A stretch of 64,000 nucleotides of DNA from Bradyrhizobium sp. 186 (GCF_023101685.1 NZ_CP082164.1:2914001-2978000), one strand, 5' to 3'. Shown: positions 9,718-19,134, counted from the first letter of the stretch. Made by a program: numbers and translations. The notes: generated by a model from the letters alone, not told the origin.

Positions 9718-10611
9718 TCAGCCGCGGTAGCGCAGCGCATCCACCATTAAGGCAAATGCTGCCGACTGTTGTCGGCGGCTCGGGTAGTAGAGATGATAGC
9801 CCGAGTAGGGCAGGCACCAATCCTCGAGAACCCGCTTGAGGCGGCCCTTAGCCAGATAAGGCTGCGCCCACCCTTCAGGGACATAGGCAAGGCCCATTCC
9901 CGCGAGCGCAGCATTCAAGATTTGCGACGTTGTATTGTAGGTGAGCTGGCCTTCGACGCGCACCTTCAGTTCGCGACCGCCTTTCTCAAACTCCCAGGCA
10001 TAGAGCCCGCCATGGGTTGGCAGGCGCAGCGTAATGCAATTGTGGCCGATCAAGTCTTGCGGTCTCTTTGGTGCCTGCCGATTCTTGAAGTAGGAGGGAG
10101 CCCCGACAACGGCGATGCGCATGTCCGGCGCAATGCGCACCGCGATCATGTCCTTTTCCACCTGTTCACCGCTTCTCACGCCGGCGTCAAAGCCTTGAGC
10201 GACGATATCTGTCAGCGCGTAATCGATGACGATCTCGACCTTGATGTCGGGATAGTTCGGCAGCAGCTTTGCAAGCTTCGGCAGCAGAATCGCATCTGCG
10301 GCATATTCGGTGGCTGTGATCCGGATCGTGCCGGCCGGCTTGTCGCGAAGCTCCCGTATGGCCGCAAGCTCGGATTCGATCTCCTCGAGCCGTGGTGCTG
10401 CGATCCGAAGCAGCCGTTGGCCGGCCTCCGTCGGCGCGACGCTGCGCGTTGTGCGCGTCAGCAGCCGTACGCCGAGACGCGCCTCGAGCTCGCGGATCGT
10501 GTAGCTCAGCGCCGACTGTGACACGCCGAGCTTGGCCGCTGCGCCCGTGAAACTGCGCTCCCGCGCGACCGCCACGAAGGCCAGGAGGTCGTCAAGCTTT
10601 CCGCTCTGCAT
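9718..10611 (-). CDS. LysR-family transcriptional regulator (copy 2)
   Basis: 297 residues, HTH at residues 1-65 (SFTGAAAKLGVSQSALSYTI) and effector domain of full length. It is the paralogue of the 5894-6787 product; both end in a near-identical tail (EDWC..SGYHLYYP..RQ.SAAF). It is divergent from the MFS gene at 10774 and upstream of the molybdenum-hydroxylase operon. Either could be its target: the arrangement with 10774 is the classical divergent LysR layout, while sitting 166 bases before the [2Fe-2S] gene also allows control of that side. Effector unknown. Confidence 0.95.
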   Translation of the reverse strand: MQSGKLDDLLAFVAVARERSFTGAAAKLGVSQSALSYTIRELEARLGVRLLTRTTRSVAPTEAGQRLLRIAAPRLEEIESELAAIRELRDKPAGTIRITATEYAADAILLPKLAKLLPNYPDIKVEIVIDYALTDIVAQGFDAGVRSGEQVEKDMIAVRIAPDMRIAVVGAPSYFKNRQAPKRPQDLIGHNCITLRLPTHGGLYAWEFEKGGRELKVRVEGQLTYNTTSQILNAALAGMGLAYVPEGWAQPYLAKGRLKRVLEDWCLPYSGYHLYYPSRRQQSAAFALMVDALRYRG

Positions 10612-10773
10612 TTATCAAACCTATTTATAAGTCCATGCCGATTATAGCGGCTAGTCGCTGCAGATGCGCGCGTTAAATCAGGACCACGGTGGGGGTTGAG
10701 GGCCTCGATCAGGGGTAGGCAGTGATCGAGAGGGGACTGCAATTGGAGAGCGAGCTTTCAACGGAGCGGCCGC
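10612..10773. promoter_or_regulatory. Divergent intergenic region between LysR copy 2 and MFS gene
   Basis: 162 bases, AT-rich near the LysR start (CCTATTTATAAG at about 10620-10631). Two genes leave it in opposite directions, so LysR binding and both promoters are expected here. I cannot define the exact operator. Confidence 0.4.
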
Positions 10774-12015
10774 GTGGCAGAGCAAACGATCTTTGAACAT
10801 CCCGTCCCCGCGCTCGAGCGCGGCGCAGCGCAATCCGGCTGGAGCGCCGTACTTGCGCTAAGCCTATGCGTCTCGACGCTGATCGCGTCGGAATTCATGC
10901 CGGTCAGCATCCTGACCCCGATCGCTTCCGACCTCCATCTGACCGAAGGTGCTGCGGGCCAGGCGATCTCGGTTTCCGGCTTGTTTGCTGTGCTGACCAG
11001 CCTATTTATCGCAACGATCACCCGTGGGATCGATCGCCGCTCAGTGCTGCTTGGACTGACCCTTCTCATGCTGTTGTCAGGCCTGCTGGTCGCCTTCGCG
11101 CCCAATTTCGTCGCGCTCATGGCGGGCCGCGCCCTGCTCGGCGTTGTCATCGGCGGCTTTTGGTCGATGTCGGCGGCAACCGTGATGCGGCTGGTCCCGG
11201 AAAAGCAGGTGCCCCGCGCGCTCGCCATGCTGAACGGCGGCAACGCGCTTGCGACCACCATTGCCGCGCCGCTGGGCAGCTTCCTTGGCCAGTACATCGG
11301 CTGGCGCGGCGCGTTCTTTTTGGTTGTGCCGCTTGCCGCGATCACCTTCGCGTGGCAATGGCTGACGCTGCCCTCCATGCAGTCCGATCGCGCCAAGCGT
11401 CAGCCCAGCGCGTTGGGTGTCCTACGCCGTCCGAGTTCCCGCCTGGGCATGATCGCAGTCGCGCTGCTGTTCGCGGGGCAATTCGCGTTGTTCACGTACC
11501 TGCGCCCCTTCTTGGAGAGCGTCACTCGTCTTGAAGTGTCCGTGCTCTCGCTGGTGCTGCTCGGCATGGGCGTCGCCGGCGTAGTCGGAACTTGGCTGAT
11601 CGGCCGGATGGTCGCGAGCAGCCTCTCGATGACGTTGATACTCGCGCCGCTGGTGCTCGCGGCTCTCGCATGTGGGCTGGTCGCAGTAGGAACGCTCGCT
11701 GCGCCGACGGCGTTCTTGGTCACTCTCTGGGGCATGATCGGAACGGGCGCGCCGGTCGCCTGGTGGACCTGGGTTGCTCATCGGTTCCCGAACGACGCCG
11801 AGGCTGCCGGAGGGCTCTTGGTCGCGGTTGTTCAAATGGCGATCACGCTTGGAGCCGCAGGCGGCGGTTTCTTGTTCGACGCCGCTGGGTATCGAACGAC
11901 GTTCCTCGCCAGCGCAGGCCTTCTCGGCGCCTCCGCACTGTTCGGCGCATTCGACGCCCGCGCGGAAAGTGCTGCGCGGAAAGAGCAGGGCAATGGCGGT
12001 GCCGCCCAGTCGTAG
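10774..12015 (+). CDS. MFS transporter, DHA1 drug/sugar-efflux type
   Basis: 413 residues starting at GTG 10774, with GGAG at 10763-10766. Twelve hydrophobic segments are visible, with the first helix at about residues 25-50 and MFS motif A in the 2-3 loop (ITRGIDRRSVLL). It resembles the YdhP / arabinose-efflux permeases of the inner membrane, which export small hydrophilic or toxic compounds by proton antiport. It opens a plus-strand run of oxidoreductase genes, so it may export their substrate or product. The substrate is not predictable. Confidence 0.9.
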   Translation: MAEQTIFEHPVPALERGAAQSGWSAVLALSLCVSTLIASEFMPVSILTPIASDLHLTEGAAGQAISVSGLFAVLTSLFIATITRGIDRRSVLLGLTLLMLLSGLLVAFAPNFVALMAGRALLGVVIGGFWSMSAATVMRLVPEKQVPRALAMLNGGNALATTIAAPLGSFLGQYIGWRGAFFLVVPLAAITFAWQWLTLPSMQSDRAKRQPSALGVLRRPSSRLGMIAVALLFAGQFALFTYLRPFLESVTRLEVSVLSLVLLGMGVAGVVGTWLIGRMVASSLSMTLILAPLVLAALACGLVAVGTLAAPTAFLVTLWGMIGTGAPVAWWTWVAHRFPNDAEAAGGLLVAVVQMAITLGAAGGGFLFDAAGYRTTFLASAGLLGASALFGAFDARAESAARKEQGNGGAAQS

Positions 12016-12042
12016 GAACCGAACGACGAACAGGCGGGATCG

Positions 12043-12810
12043 ATGGCGCGCATCTTCATCACCGGCAGCAGCGACGGCCTCGGTCGGGCGGCGGCAAGGT
12101 CGCTTCTAGACGGCGGCCACGAGATCGTCCTGCATGCTCGATCGAACGAACGCGCGGCGGCTCTTGCGGACTTTGTGCCCCAAGTCGCCGGGATCGCGGT
12201 TGGCGATCTGCGCAGTGCTGCCGAGACTCGCCACGTCGCCGATCAGGTCAACACGATCGGCCGCATGGATGCGGTCATCCACAATGCCGGCATCTACACG
12301 GCGCCCGACCGCGGCACGACGCCCGAAGGGCATGCGGGCATCTTGGCGGTGAACACGCTGGCGCCGTTTATGCTGACGGCTTTGATCGAGCGCCCCGACC
12401 GTCTGGTTTATCTCAACAGCGGTCTTCACCGTGGTGGCGAAGGCTCCCTCCACGATCTCGACTGGACGCAGCGCACCTGGGATCCGGCGCGAGCCTATGC
12501 CGAAAGCAAGCTGCACGTCGTGGCACTGGCCTTCTTCCTTGCCCGGCGCTGGCCACAAGTCCTCAGCCACGCGGTCGATCCCGGCTGGGTGCGCACCCGG
12601 ATGGGAGGTGCGAGCGCTCCGGTCGACGTCGATACGGGACAGCGCACGCAGAGCTGGCTGACCGTCAGTACGGACGCCGCAGCCACGGTCAGCGGCCGCT
12701 ATTGGCACCACCTGAGGCCGCAGCAGCCCGCGGCCGAAGCGATGGACGCGTCCTTTCAGGACAAGCTGGTCGCCCGCCTTCAAGAACTCACCGGCGTGGC
12801 ACTTCCCTGA
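12043..12810 (+). CDS. SDR-family NAD(P)-dependent oxidoreductase
   Basis: 255 residues, starting 27 bases after the MFS stop. The Rossmann motif TGSSDGLG is at residues 7-14, NAG in VIHNAGIY at about 82-84, and the active-site Y-x-x-x-K in AYAESK at about 150-154. A hydrophobic C-terminus with a GRYWHH stretch is typical of WW-domain-oxidoreductase / retinol-dehydrogenase-like SDRs. It probably reduces a carbonyl with NADPH. Co-directional with neighbours at 10774 and 12861, likely one transcript. Confidence 0.9.
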   Translation: MARIFITGSSDGLGRAAARSLLDGGHEIVLHARSNERAAALADFVPQVAGIAVGDLRSAAETRHVADQVNTIGRMDAVIHNAGIYTAPDRGTTPEGHAGILAVNTLAPFMLTALIERPDRLVYLNSGLHRGGEGSLHDLDWTQRTWDPARAYAESKLHVVALAFFLARRWPQVLSHAVDPGWVRTRMGGASAPVDVDTGQRTQSWLTVSTDAAATVSGRYWHHLRPQQPAAEAMDASFQDKLVARLQELTGVALP

Positions 12811-12860
12811 AGGGAGCTACCCAAACGCCCCGATCGGTTGGAATCAAAGGAGACATTTCG

Positions 12861-13847
12861 ATGGACTATACGCATCTTGGCCGAACCGGCCTGAAGGTCA
12901 GCCGTCTGGCGCTAGGCACCATGAACTTCGGGGAGCTGACCGACGAGAAAACCAGCTTCTCGATCATGGACGAGGCCTTGGACGGCGGCATCAACTTCTT
13001 CGATGCGGCCGACGTCTATGGCGGTCCGCAATCGCTCGACATGGAGAAGGGGTTCGGCAAATCCGAGGAGATTATCGGCAACTGGTTGGCGCAGGGCGGA
13101 CGTCGCGACCGAATCGTCCTGGCGACCAAAGTGTACCAGCCGATGGAGACCGGACCCAACGATCGCAGGCTATCCGCCTATCATATACGTCGCGCCTGCG
13201 AGGCCAGCCTGCGTCGGCTCAAGACCGACCATATCGACCTCTATCAAAGGCACCACGTCGATCGCTCGACGCCCTGGGCGGAGGTCCGGCAGGCGATGGA
13301 GCAACTGATCCGAGAAGGAAAGATCACTTATGTCGGCAGCAGCAACTTCGCTGCCTGGGACATCGCCACCGCGCAATGCACGGCCGCCTCACGCAACCTG
13401 CTCGGGCTGGCATCGGAACAGAGCCTTTATAACCTGACACAGCGCACGATCGAGCTGGAAGTGATACCGGCGCTGCGTCACTTCGGCGTCGGCCTCATTC
13501 CGTGGAGCCCGATCGGCATGGGCCTGCTCGGAGGCGTGCTGCGGAAGATCGCCGAAGGACGCCGGGCGACGCCGCAGCTTCAGGTGCAGATCGATAGGCT
13601 GCGTCCGCAACTGCAGGCCTACGAAGCGCTGTGCGACCAGTTGGGCGAAGCGCCCTCCGACGTCGCGCTCGCTTGGTTGCTCCACAATCTGGTCGTCACC
13701 GCCGCGATCAGCGGGCCTCGCACCGTCGAGCAACTGCACCAGAACCTGAAGGCGCCGTCGCTGATTCTTTCACGCGAGACGATGGCGAAGTTGGACGAGA
13801 TCTGGCCGGGGCCCGGTGGAGAGGCACCGGTCGCCTATGCCTGGTAG
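12861..13847 (+). CDS. Aldo/keto reductase
   Basis: 328 residues from ATG 12861 (MDYTHLGRTGLKVS) with AAAGGAG 8-10 bases upstream. The (beta/alpha)8 family signs are clear: the catalytic D and Y in FDAADVYGG, K in ATKVYQP, and H in QRHHVDRSTPW. The C-terminal NADPH site shows SGPRTVEQL. It belongs to the YajO/YghZ-like group of soluble aldehyde/ketone reductases. It overlaps the start of the next MFS gene and so is translationally linked to it. Confidence 0.93.
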   Translation: MDYTHLGRTGLKVSRLALGTMNFGELTDEKTSFSIMDEALDGGINFFDAADVYGGPQSLDMEKGFGKSEEIIGNWLAQGGRRDRIVLATKVYQPMETGPNDRRLSAYHIRRACEASLRRLKTDHIDLYQRHHVDRSTPWAEVRQAMEQLIREGKITYVGSSNFAAWDIATAQCTAASRNLLGLASEQSLYNLTQRTIELEVIPALRHFGVGLIPWSPIGMGLLGGVLRKIAEGRRATPQLQVQIDRLRPQLQAYEALCDQLGEAPSDVALAWLLHNLVVTAAISGPRTVEQLHQNLKAPSLILSRETMAKLDEIWPGPGGEAPVAYAW

Positions 13848-15063
13848 AGCCGGACACCCATCGATGCCCACGGCCGCGAAGAACGCGAAGTCGGACGTGG
13901 CCCCGATGCTGCTGCCGATCATGGTGGTGGTCTTCGTCGCCTTTCTCGTCATCGGCATTGCCATGCCCGTTCTTCCGGTCCATGTGCACGATGGCTTGGG
14001 GCAGAGCACGTTCATGGTCGGCCTCGTCGCCGGCAGCCAGTTCGCCGCCTCGTTGGTCTCACGCCCCTGGGCAGGCCACTACGCGGACGCCCGCGGAGCC
14101 AAGCGTGGGGTGATCGCCGGCCTGGTCGCAGCCGCGGCCTCCGGACTGCTCTATTTGCTGTCGCTCGGTTTCGGCGCCGCGCCATCAGTGTCGGTTGCCA
14201 TTCTCTTGCTGGGGCGTGGCGTGCTCGGCGGGGCGGAGAGCTTCATCATCACGGCGGCCGTGAGCTGGGGTCTGGCGCTCGTCGATTCTCGGAGTACGGG
14301 CAAGGTCATCGCGTGGGTCGGTTCGGCGATGTTCGCCGCGTTTGCGATCGGCGCACCGGCCGGAGCCGCCCTCTACGCCGCCTACGGCTTTGCGGCGATT
14401 GCATTCGCTACTGCCGCGGCTCCCCTCGCGACCCTGCTTCTCGTCGTTCGCCTTCCAGCGATCGCTCCCATGCGGCACGCCCGCTTCTCGTTCGCCGAAG
14501 TGGTCGGTGCCGTATGGGTGCCGGGCCTGGGGTCGGCGCTCGGAAGCGTGGGTTTCGGTGCAGTCACGACCTTCGTTGCGTTGCTGTTCGCAAGCCGAGG
14601 TTGGTCCAACGGATGGCTCGCCTACTCGGCTTACGCAGTCGCTTTCATTCTCGCGCGGGCATTCTTCAGCCATCTGGCAGACGCGATCGGCGGGGCAAAA
14701 GTCGCGCTTGTCTGCGCGCTCGTCGAAGCGCTCGGCCAGGCGCTGATCTGGCTGGCGGTTCGACCCGAAATGGCCTTGGTGGGTGCCGCGCTCACTGGCT
14801 TCGGGTTCTCGCTGGTCTACCCCGGCTTCGGCGTCGAAGCCGTGCGCCGCGTGCCCGAGCAAAGTCGCGGCCTCGCAATGGGCGCCTACACCGCCTTTCT
14901 CGACCTTGCTCAGGGTCTCGCGAGTCCCGCGCTTGGACTGATCGCGACCGGGGCGAGGCTGAACGTCGTATTCCTCGCCAGCGCGGCGACCGTCCTATGC
15001 GCCGCAGTCGTCGCCTCGTGGCTGATGGCGCATCCGGCAACGACGGAAGGAGAACCGAAATGA
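13837..15063 (+). CDS. MFS transporter, arabinose-efflux (YhhS/AraJ-like)
   Basis: About 408 residues from ATG 13837, which overlaps the AKR stop; ATG 13864 (MPTAAKNAKSDV) is an equally possible start and GTG 13816 a longer one. Twelve membrane segments start at MLLPIMVVVFVAFLVIG. Motif A is present as GHYADARGAKRG. The family is inner-membrane efflux by proton antiport. A second exporter within one oxidoreductase run is notable. The stop codon overlaps the next start (ATGA at 15060-15063). Confidence 0.9.
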   Translation: MPGRAGHPSMPTAAKNAKSDVAPMLLPIMVVVFVAFLVIGIAMPVLPVHVHDGLGQSTFMVGLVAGSQFAASLVSRPWAGHYADARGAKRGVIAGLVAAAASGLLYLLSLGFGAAPSVSVAILLLGRGVLGGAESFIITAAVSWGLALVDSRSTGKVIAWVGSAMFAAFAIGAPAGAALYAAYGFAAIAFATAAAPLATLLLVVRLPAIAPMRHARFSFAEVVGAVWVPGLGSALGSVGFGAVTTFVALLFASRGWSNGWLAYSAYAVAFILARAFFSHLADAIGGAKVALVCALVEALGQALIWLAVRPEMALVGAALTGFGFSLVYPGFGVEAVRRVPEQSRGLAMGAYTAFLDLAQGLASPALGLIATGARLNVVFLASAATVLCAAVVASWLMAHPATTEGEPK

Positions 15064-15845
15064 GAATGCTCGCAGTGACCTTATGTTCGATCTGTCTGGC
15101 AGTCGGGGGCGCCGCCGCCGCGGAACAGGCGCCCATAGAGGGAGTGAATCCTATGTCGAAATCGGAAGATGTCCGCACCGTCGCCCCCGCTCTGCAGAAA
15201 TATGCGCAGGAAGTCCTCATGGGCGATCTCTGGAAGCGACCAGGTCTTTCGCCGCGAGACCGGAGCATCGTCACCGTCGCGGCTCTCATCGCTCGTGACC
15301 AAATCATCGAGCTGCCGTATTATCTCGGTCTCGCGCTCGGCAACGGCGTCAAGCCGACCGAAATATCCGAGATCATCACGCACCTGGCTTTTTACACCGG
15401 CTGGGCGAACGCGATGCATGCGATCCCCGCGGCAAGGGACGTCTTCAAGAGCCGAGGCATCGGGGACGACCAGCTCCCGCCGACCTCAGGACCGCAGCTT
15501 CCGCTCGACGAGGCTGCGGAGAAGCAGCGGGCGACACGTGTCGGAGAGCAGTTCGGCCAGATCACGCCAAGTCTCGTCCAATACACGACAGACGTGCTCT
15601 TTCGGGATCTCTGGTTGAGACCGGATCTCGCTCCCCGTGACCGCAGCCTGATTACCGTGAGCGCTCTCGTCGCGACCGGGCAGGTCGCGCAGATCACCTA
15701 CCATTTGAACCGGGCGATGGACAACGGGTTGACGCGGGAGGAGGCCGGCGAGGTGCTCGGCCATCTCGCGTTCTATGCCGGTTGGCCCAATGCGTTCTCC
15801 GCAGCGCCCGTCGTCAAGGACGTGCTCGAAAAACGCCAGCGCTAG
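15060..15845 (+). CDS. Secreted protein with two carboxymuconolactone decarboxylase domains
   Basis: 261 residues, overlapping the MFS stop by ATGA; AGGAGA is 7-12 bases upstream. Residues 1-20 are a Sec-type signal ending at AAAAEQ. Two CMD domains follow, at about 45-130 ([15 protein letters not shown]) and 165-255 ([15 protein letters not shown]), each keeping the helical [10 protein letters not shown] / [10 protein letters not shown] pattern. The family includes lactone decarboxylases and AhpD-like peroxidase partners; no CxxC is seen, so AhpD activity is unlikely. The signal peptide suggests a periplasmic location, which is unusual for the family. Likely co-transcribed with the tautomerase and cupin downstream. 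Confidence 0.88.
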   Translation: MRMLAVTLCSICLAVGGAAAAEQAPIEGVNPMSKSEDVRTVAPALQKYAQEVLMGDLWKRPGLSPRDRSIVTVAALIARDQIIELPYYLGLALGNGVKPTEISEIITHLAFYTGWANAMHAIPAARDVFKSRGIGDDQLPPTSGPQLPLDEAAEKQRATRVGEQFGQITPSLVQYTTDVLFRDLWLRPDLAPRDRSLITVSALVATGQVAQITYHLNRAMDNGLTREEAGEVLGHLAFYAGWPNAFSAAPVVKDVLEKRQR

Positions 15846-15859
15846 AGGAGTGAGTTTTC

Positions 15860-16091
15860 ATGCCGCACGTGATCGTCAAGCTCTACTCGGGCAAATCCGA
15901 GCGCCAGAAGCAAGCCCTCGCGCTAGCGGTCGCCGATGCGGTGACAAGCACGCTCAACTATGGGGAAGAGTCCGTCTCGGTTGGAATCGAAGACGTGGAG
16001 CCGAAGGGACTGGACAGAGAGCGTCTACAGGCCGGACATCATCGGCAAGCGGGACACCATCTACAAGAAGCCCGGATATGAGCTGCGCTAA
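15860..16091 (+). pseudogene. 4-oxalocrotonate tautomerase-family gene with single-base frameshift
   Basis: Starts [17 protein letters not shown] with the catalytic Pro-2 of tautomerases. After VEPK at 16005 the frame goes wrong; reading one base over gives [20 protein letters not shown] and a proper stop at 16089-16091. The cause is one extra base at the GGG at 16006-16008. Repaired, it would encode about 76 residues, normal for the family. It may be a sequencing error or a recent loss. It sits 14 bases after the CMD gene and 13 bases before the cupin gene. Confidence 0.8.
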
Positions 16092-16104
16092 GCGGAGGAA
16101 CGCG

Positions 16105-16608
16105 ATGATCACACGCAGAGGCGTGCTCATCTGCGGCGGCGCAGCCGCTGCGATCGGAGTTTACCGAGCGCGGGCATTCGCGTCCGAAGCACAGAAGGAG
16201 CCTCAAATGGACATCGACATCAAAAGAAATGGATCTCGCCCATCCCAGAAAGGCCCGGAAGATTGGTTCACCGGCACGGTCCGCATCGACCCCTTGTTCC
16301 AGGCGCCCGATCCCGCTCGCGTAGGAGCCGGCCAGGTCACGTTCGAGCCCGGCGCCCGGACCGCCTGGCACACGCATCCGCTCGGGCAGACGCTGATCGT
16401 CACCGCCGGGCTCGGTTGGGTGCAGCGGGAGGGCGGTCCGATCGAGGAGATCCGGCCGGGCGACGTCGTCTGGTTTCCGCCTGGCCTGAAGCATTGGCAC
16501 GGTGCGTCCCCGACGACGGCGATGAGCCACATCGCAATTCAGGAGTCGTTGGACGGGAAGGCGGTCGACTGGATGGAGAAGGTGAGCGACGAGCAATACC
16601 GGAAGTAA
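16105..16608 (+). CDS. Cupin-domain protein with exported leader
   Basis: 167 residues from ATG 16105 ([12 protein letters not shown]); GGAGG lies 6-10 bases upstream. The leader [16 protein letters not shown] looks Tat/Sec-like. The cupin domain spans about residues 60-150: metal ligands are expected from WHTHPLGQT (two His), the following E, and HWHG near position 135. Small cupins of this kind (QdoI- or YhhW-like) are found next to CMD proteins and dehydrogenases. Enzymatic role unknown; periplasmic location inferred from the leader. Confidence 0.88.
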   Translation: MITRRGVLICGGAAAAIGVYRARAFASEAQKEPQMDIDIKRNGSRPSQKGPEDWFTGTVRIDPLFQAPDPARVGAGQVTFEPGARTAWHTHPLGQTLIVTAGLGWVQREGGPIEEIRPGDVVWFPPGLKHWHGASPTTAMSHIAIQESLDGKAVDWMEKVSDEQYRK

Positions 16609-16658
16609 AAGGTCGCCGGCTGACAGCGCGCACCCGACGATTCAGAAGGAGGGGGCAC

Positions 16659-17147
16659 ATGAACTCGGACACACACGATGGGCTCTCCCGTCGTCGATTT
16701 GCCGCCGCTCTGGCGGCGGGCGTCTTCATGCCGCGGTCAGTCTTTGCCCAGATGACGGCAGATAATACAGGACAAGGAGGGACGGCGCCCATGCGTATTC
16801 GTTGCCGCTTCGAAGAAGAGGGTTTCACGGTAACGCTGCTGGACAACCCGTCAGCTCGCGATTTCGCAACGATGCTGCCGCTTGATCTCGGCATCGACGA
16901 TTATTCGAGCAACGAGAAGATCGCTTATCTGCCGCGCAAGCTCACGGAAGAAGGCAGCGGACCTTTCTCGAACGAGGCCGCCGGCGATCTCTGCTACTAC
17001 GCGCCGTGGGGCAATCTCGCCTTCTTTCATGGCGGCTACAGATATTCGAGCGGCTTGATCCGGCTCGGCCGTGTCGATGACGGTCCGCGGCCGCTGCTCA
17101 AGCGAGGCAAGTTTCCGCTGCGCATCGAGCATTTTTCACCCGGTTAA
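16659..17147 (+). CDS. Cyclophilin-like-fold protein with Tat leader
   Basis: 162 residues; AAGGAGGGGG lies 6-15 bases before ATG 16659. A twin-arginine leader is at residues 10-31 (SRRRFAAALAAGVF). The rest matches the small cyclophilin-like family (RIRCRFEEEGFTVTLLDN, DLCYYAPWGNLAFFHG, YSSGLIRLG). These are not shown to be prolyl isomerases; function is unknown. It belongs to the CMD-tautomerase-cupin-ADH run and is probably exported with the cupin. Confidence 0.85.
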   Translation: MNSDTHDGLSRRRFAAALAAGVFMPRSVFAQMTADNTGQGGTAPMRIRCRFEEEGFTVTLLDNPSARDFATMLPLDLGIDDYSSNEKIAYLPRKLTEEGSGPFSNEAAGDLCYYAPWGNLAFFHGGYRYSSGLIRLGRVDDGPRPLLKRGKFPLRIEHFSPG

Positions 17148-17163
17148 CAGACGAGGAGTAGCC

Positions 17164-18179
17164 ATGTTTGCGACAGTCATGTACGGCCCCGGCGATGTCC
17201 GTTTTGAACAGGTCGACGACCCCAAGATCGTCAAGCCCACGGACGCCATCATCAAGCTATCGGCGACATGCATCTGTGGGTCCGACCTCTGGCCCTATCG
17301 CGGTTTGCAGCCGACGGATGCGCCCGCCCATATGGGACACGAATATTGCGGCGTCGTCGTCGAAGTAGGCAGCGCGGTCAAAACCGTTCGTCCCAGGCAG
17401 TTCGTCGTCGGCTCGTTCTGCCTCTCCGACAACACCTGCCCGCACTGCAAATTCGGCTTTCATTCCTCATGTGTGCAGCGGGAGTTCATGACGGGAGCTC
17501 AGGCGCCTTACGCGCGTGTGCCGCTGGCCGATGGAACGCTCGTCGCCACGGCCGAGATGCCCGGAAACGATCTCGTCCCTCATCTTCTGGCCGCTTCGGA
17601 TGTTCTCGGCACCGGCTGGTACGCCGCCGATGCCGCGAACGTCCGGCGAGGATCCACGGTCGCGGTCGTCGGGGACGGGGCCGTGGGGCTGATGGGCGTC
17701 CTGGCCGCGAAGGAGATGGGCGCGGAGCGCATCATCGCGATGAGCCGGCACAAGAGCCGCCAGGAATTGGCGCGGGAGTTCGGCGCGACGGACATCGTGG
17801 CCGAGCGCGGGGCGGCCGGTATCGAGCGCGTGAAGGAGTTGACAGGTGGCGTCGGCGCGGATTCCGTTCTGGAATGTGTCGGCACGCAGGAGTCCATGAC
17901 GCAGGCCATCGATTCGACGCGACCCGGCGGCTCCATCGGCTATGTCGGCGTGCCCCACGGCGTGACCTTCGATGGCCAGGCGATGTTCATTTCGCAACGG
18001 CGCATGCTGGGCGGCCCGGCCCCGGTCAGACGTTTCTGCCCGACCTGATGGACCGTGTTCTGATGGGCAGGATCAAGCCAGGCAAGGTTTTCGACCTCAC
18101 GCTGCCGCTTGCAGAGGTCGCAGAAGGCTATCGCGCAATGGATGAACGGCGCGCGATCAAGACGATGCTCACCCTGTGA
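17164..18179 (+). pseudogene. Zinc-dependent alcohol dehydrogenase gene with single-base frameshift
   Basis: Reads as a ~338-residue zinc ADH from ATG 17164 (MFATVMYGPGDVRFE). Catalytic zinc ligands C (CICGSD) and H-E (GHEYCG) are present; the structural-zinc loop keeps three cysteines in TCPHCKFGFHSSC. The Rossmann motif is VVGDGAVGLMG. After PAPVRRF the frame hits TGA at about 18046; one base over it continues LPDLMDRVLMGRIKPGKVF to a normal end at 18179, so one C is missing at 18033-18037. Without the last ~45 residues a subunit interface would be lost. Error or recent mutation. Confidence 0.85.
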
Positions 18180-18353
18180 AACGGAGGCGTGATCGTAAGG
18201 CGCATCGTAGCTAGTGCGGTGGTCGGTCCGTGAAGCTGGTAAACTAAAGATAGGACCGCAGCGTGCACTTATCGTTGAGAACCTTGCGGCCGACACAAAC
18301 ACATGGCTGATCCCGATCTGCGCCTAGTCGAGCAACCGAGCGAGTCTCCTCTT

Positions 18354-19070
18354 ATGCGACCCTACATCATCTGCCATATGGGTACGTCGATCGACGGCCG
18401 TCTTCATCCCAGCCGATTTACATCCGCCGCAGCGGGCGTGTCGTCCGATGTCCTGCGCGGCCACTATGAAAGGATTCACGAAAGCTTTGAGGCCGATGGG
18501 TGGATCGTCGGCCGCAAGACGATGAGCGAAATGGCAAAGGGATCTGCACGGGGCGCCCCCAGCTCGCCAAAGCTGGCGCGCGAGGCGCATGTCGGAAATC
18601 GCAACGGCCGCAAGCTCGCCATCGGGATAGACCCGTCGGGGCGCGTACAGTTCGGTAAAGACAATGTGGGTGGCGATCATGCCGTGGCGGTTCTCGGCGA
18701 GCACGTCTCCGACGTCCATCTATCAGAACTGCGCGCGGACGGCGTGTCCTATGTGTTTGCGGGTCCCAAGGGCGATGATCTGCCCGGCGCGATGGAACGC
18801 ATCGGCTCGACCTTCGGCGTGAAGAAGCTGCTTCTGGAAGGTGGCGGCAGCATCAATGGCGCCTTCCTCAAACACGGGCTGATCGACGAATTCAGCACGC
18901 TCATTTTTTCGGCCGTGGACGGCGTCGCCGGAACACAGAGCATTATCGACTACCACGGTCCGGAAGGTGATCGGCCTGGTGCTGGACAGGCGCTCCGGCT
19001 CACGCACTGCGAGACGCTTGAAGGCGGAATGGTCTGGCTGCGTCACGCCGTAGAGCGCGCACCCAGTTGA
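18354..19070 (+). CDS. Dihydrofolate reductase / RibD C-terminal-fold protein
   Basis: 238 residues from ATG 18354 (MRPYIICHMGTSIDGR), which matches where the family usually begins; ATG 18303 in the same frame would add 17 residues. No strong RBS is seen for either. The domain is that of RibD C-terminal reductases (GWIVGRKTMSEMAK, then LLLEGGGSINGAFL, and IDEFSTLIFSAVDG). These reduce a pteridine/riboflavin-like carbonyl with NADPH, but lone copies are often of unknown use. Separated by 174 bases from the ADH gene, so it may have its own promoter. Confidence 0.85.
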   Translation: MRPYIICHMGTSIDGRLHPSRFTSAAAGVSSDVLRGHYERIHESFEADGWIVGRKTMSEMAKGSARGAPSSPKLAREAHVGNRNGRKLAIGIDPSGRVQFGKDNVGGDHAVAVLGEHVSDVHLSELRADGVSYVFAGPKGDDLPGAMERIGSTFGVKKLLLEGGGSINGAFLKHGLIDEFSTLIFSAVDGVAGTQSIIDYHGPEGDRPGAGQALRLTHCETLEGGMVWLRHAVERAPS

Positions 19071-19092
19071 GGTTTCTCGCGCCGCTGAATTT

Positions 19093-19111
19093 GCCATTCA
19101 GCTTGAATGGC
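19093..19111 (+). terminator. Hairpin downstream of the RibD-like gene
   Basis: Perfect 8-bp stem GCCATTCA / TGAATGGC with a 3-base loop, 22 bases after the stop at 19070. No run of T follows, so it is at best a weak intrinsic terminator. Confidence 0.4.
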
Positions 19112-19134
19112 GTCGGTCCGAGATCAGGCGTTTT

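Noticed and set aside
11592..13847. A 751-codon open frame that includes sequence before the aldo/keto reductase
   Set aside because: Only the part from 12861 is coding; the rest is an arginine-rich shadow of the MFS and SDR genes in another frame.
14313..15059. Long frame leading into the CMD gene
   Set aside because: Shadow of the MFS gene; the ATGA overlap and RBS at 15060 define the start.
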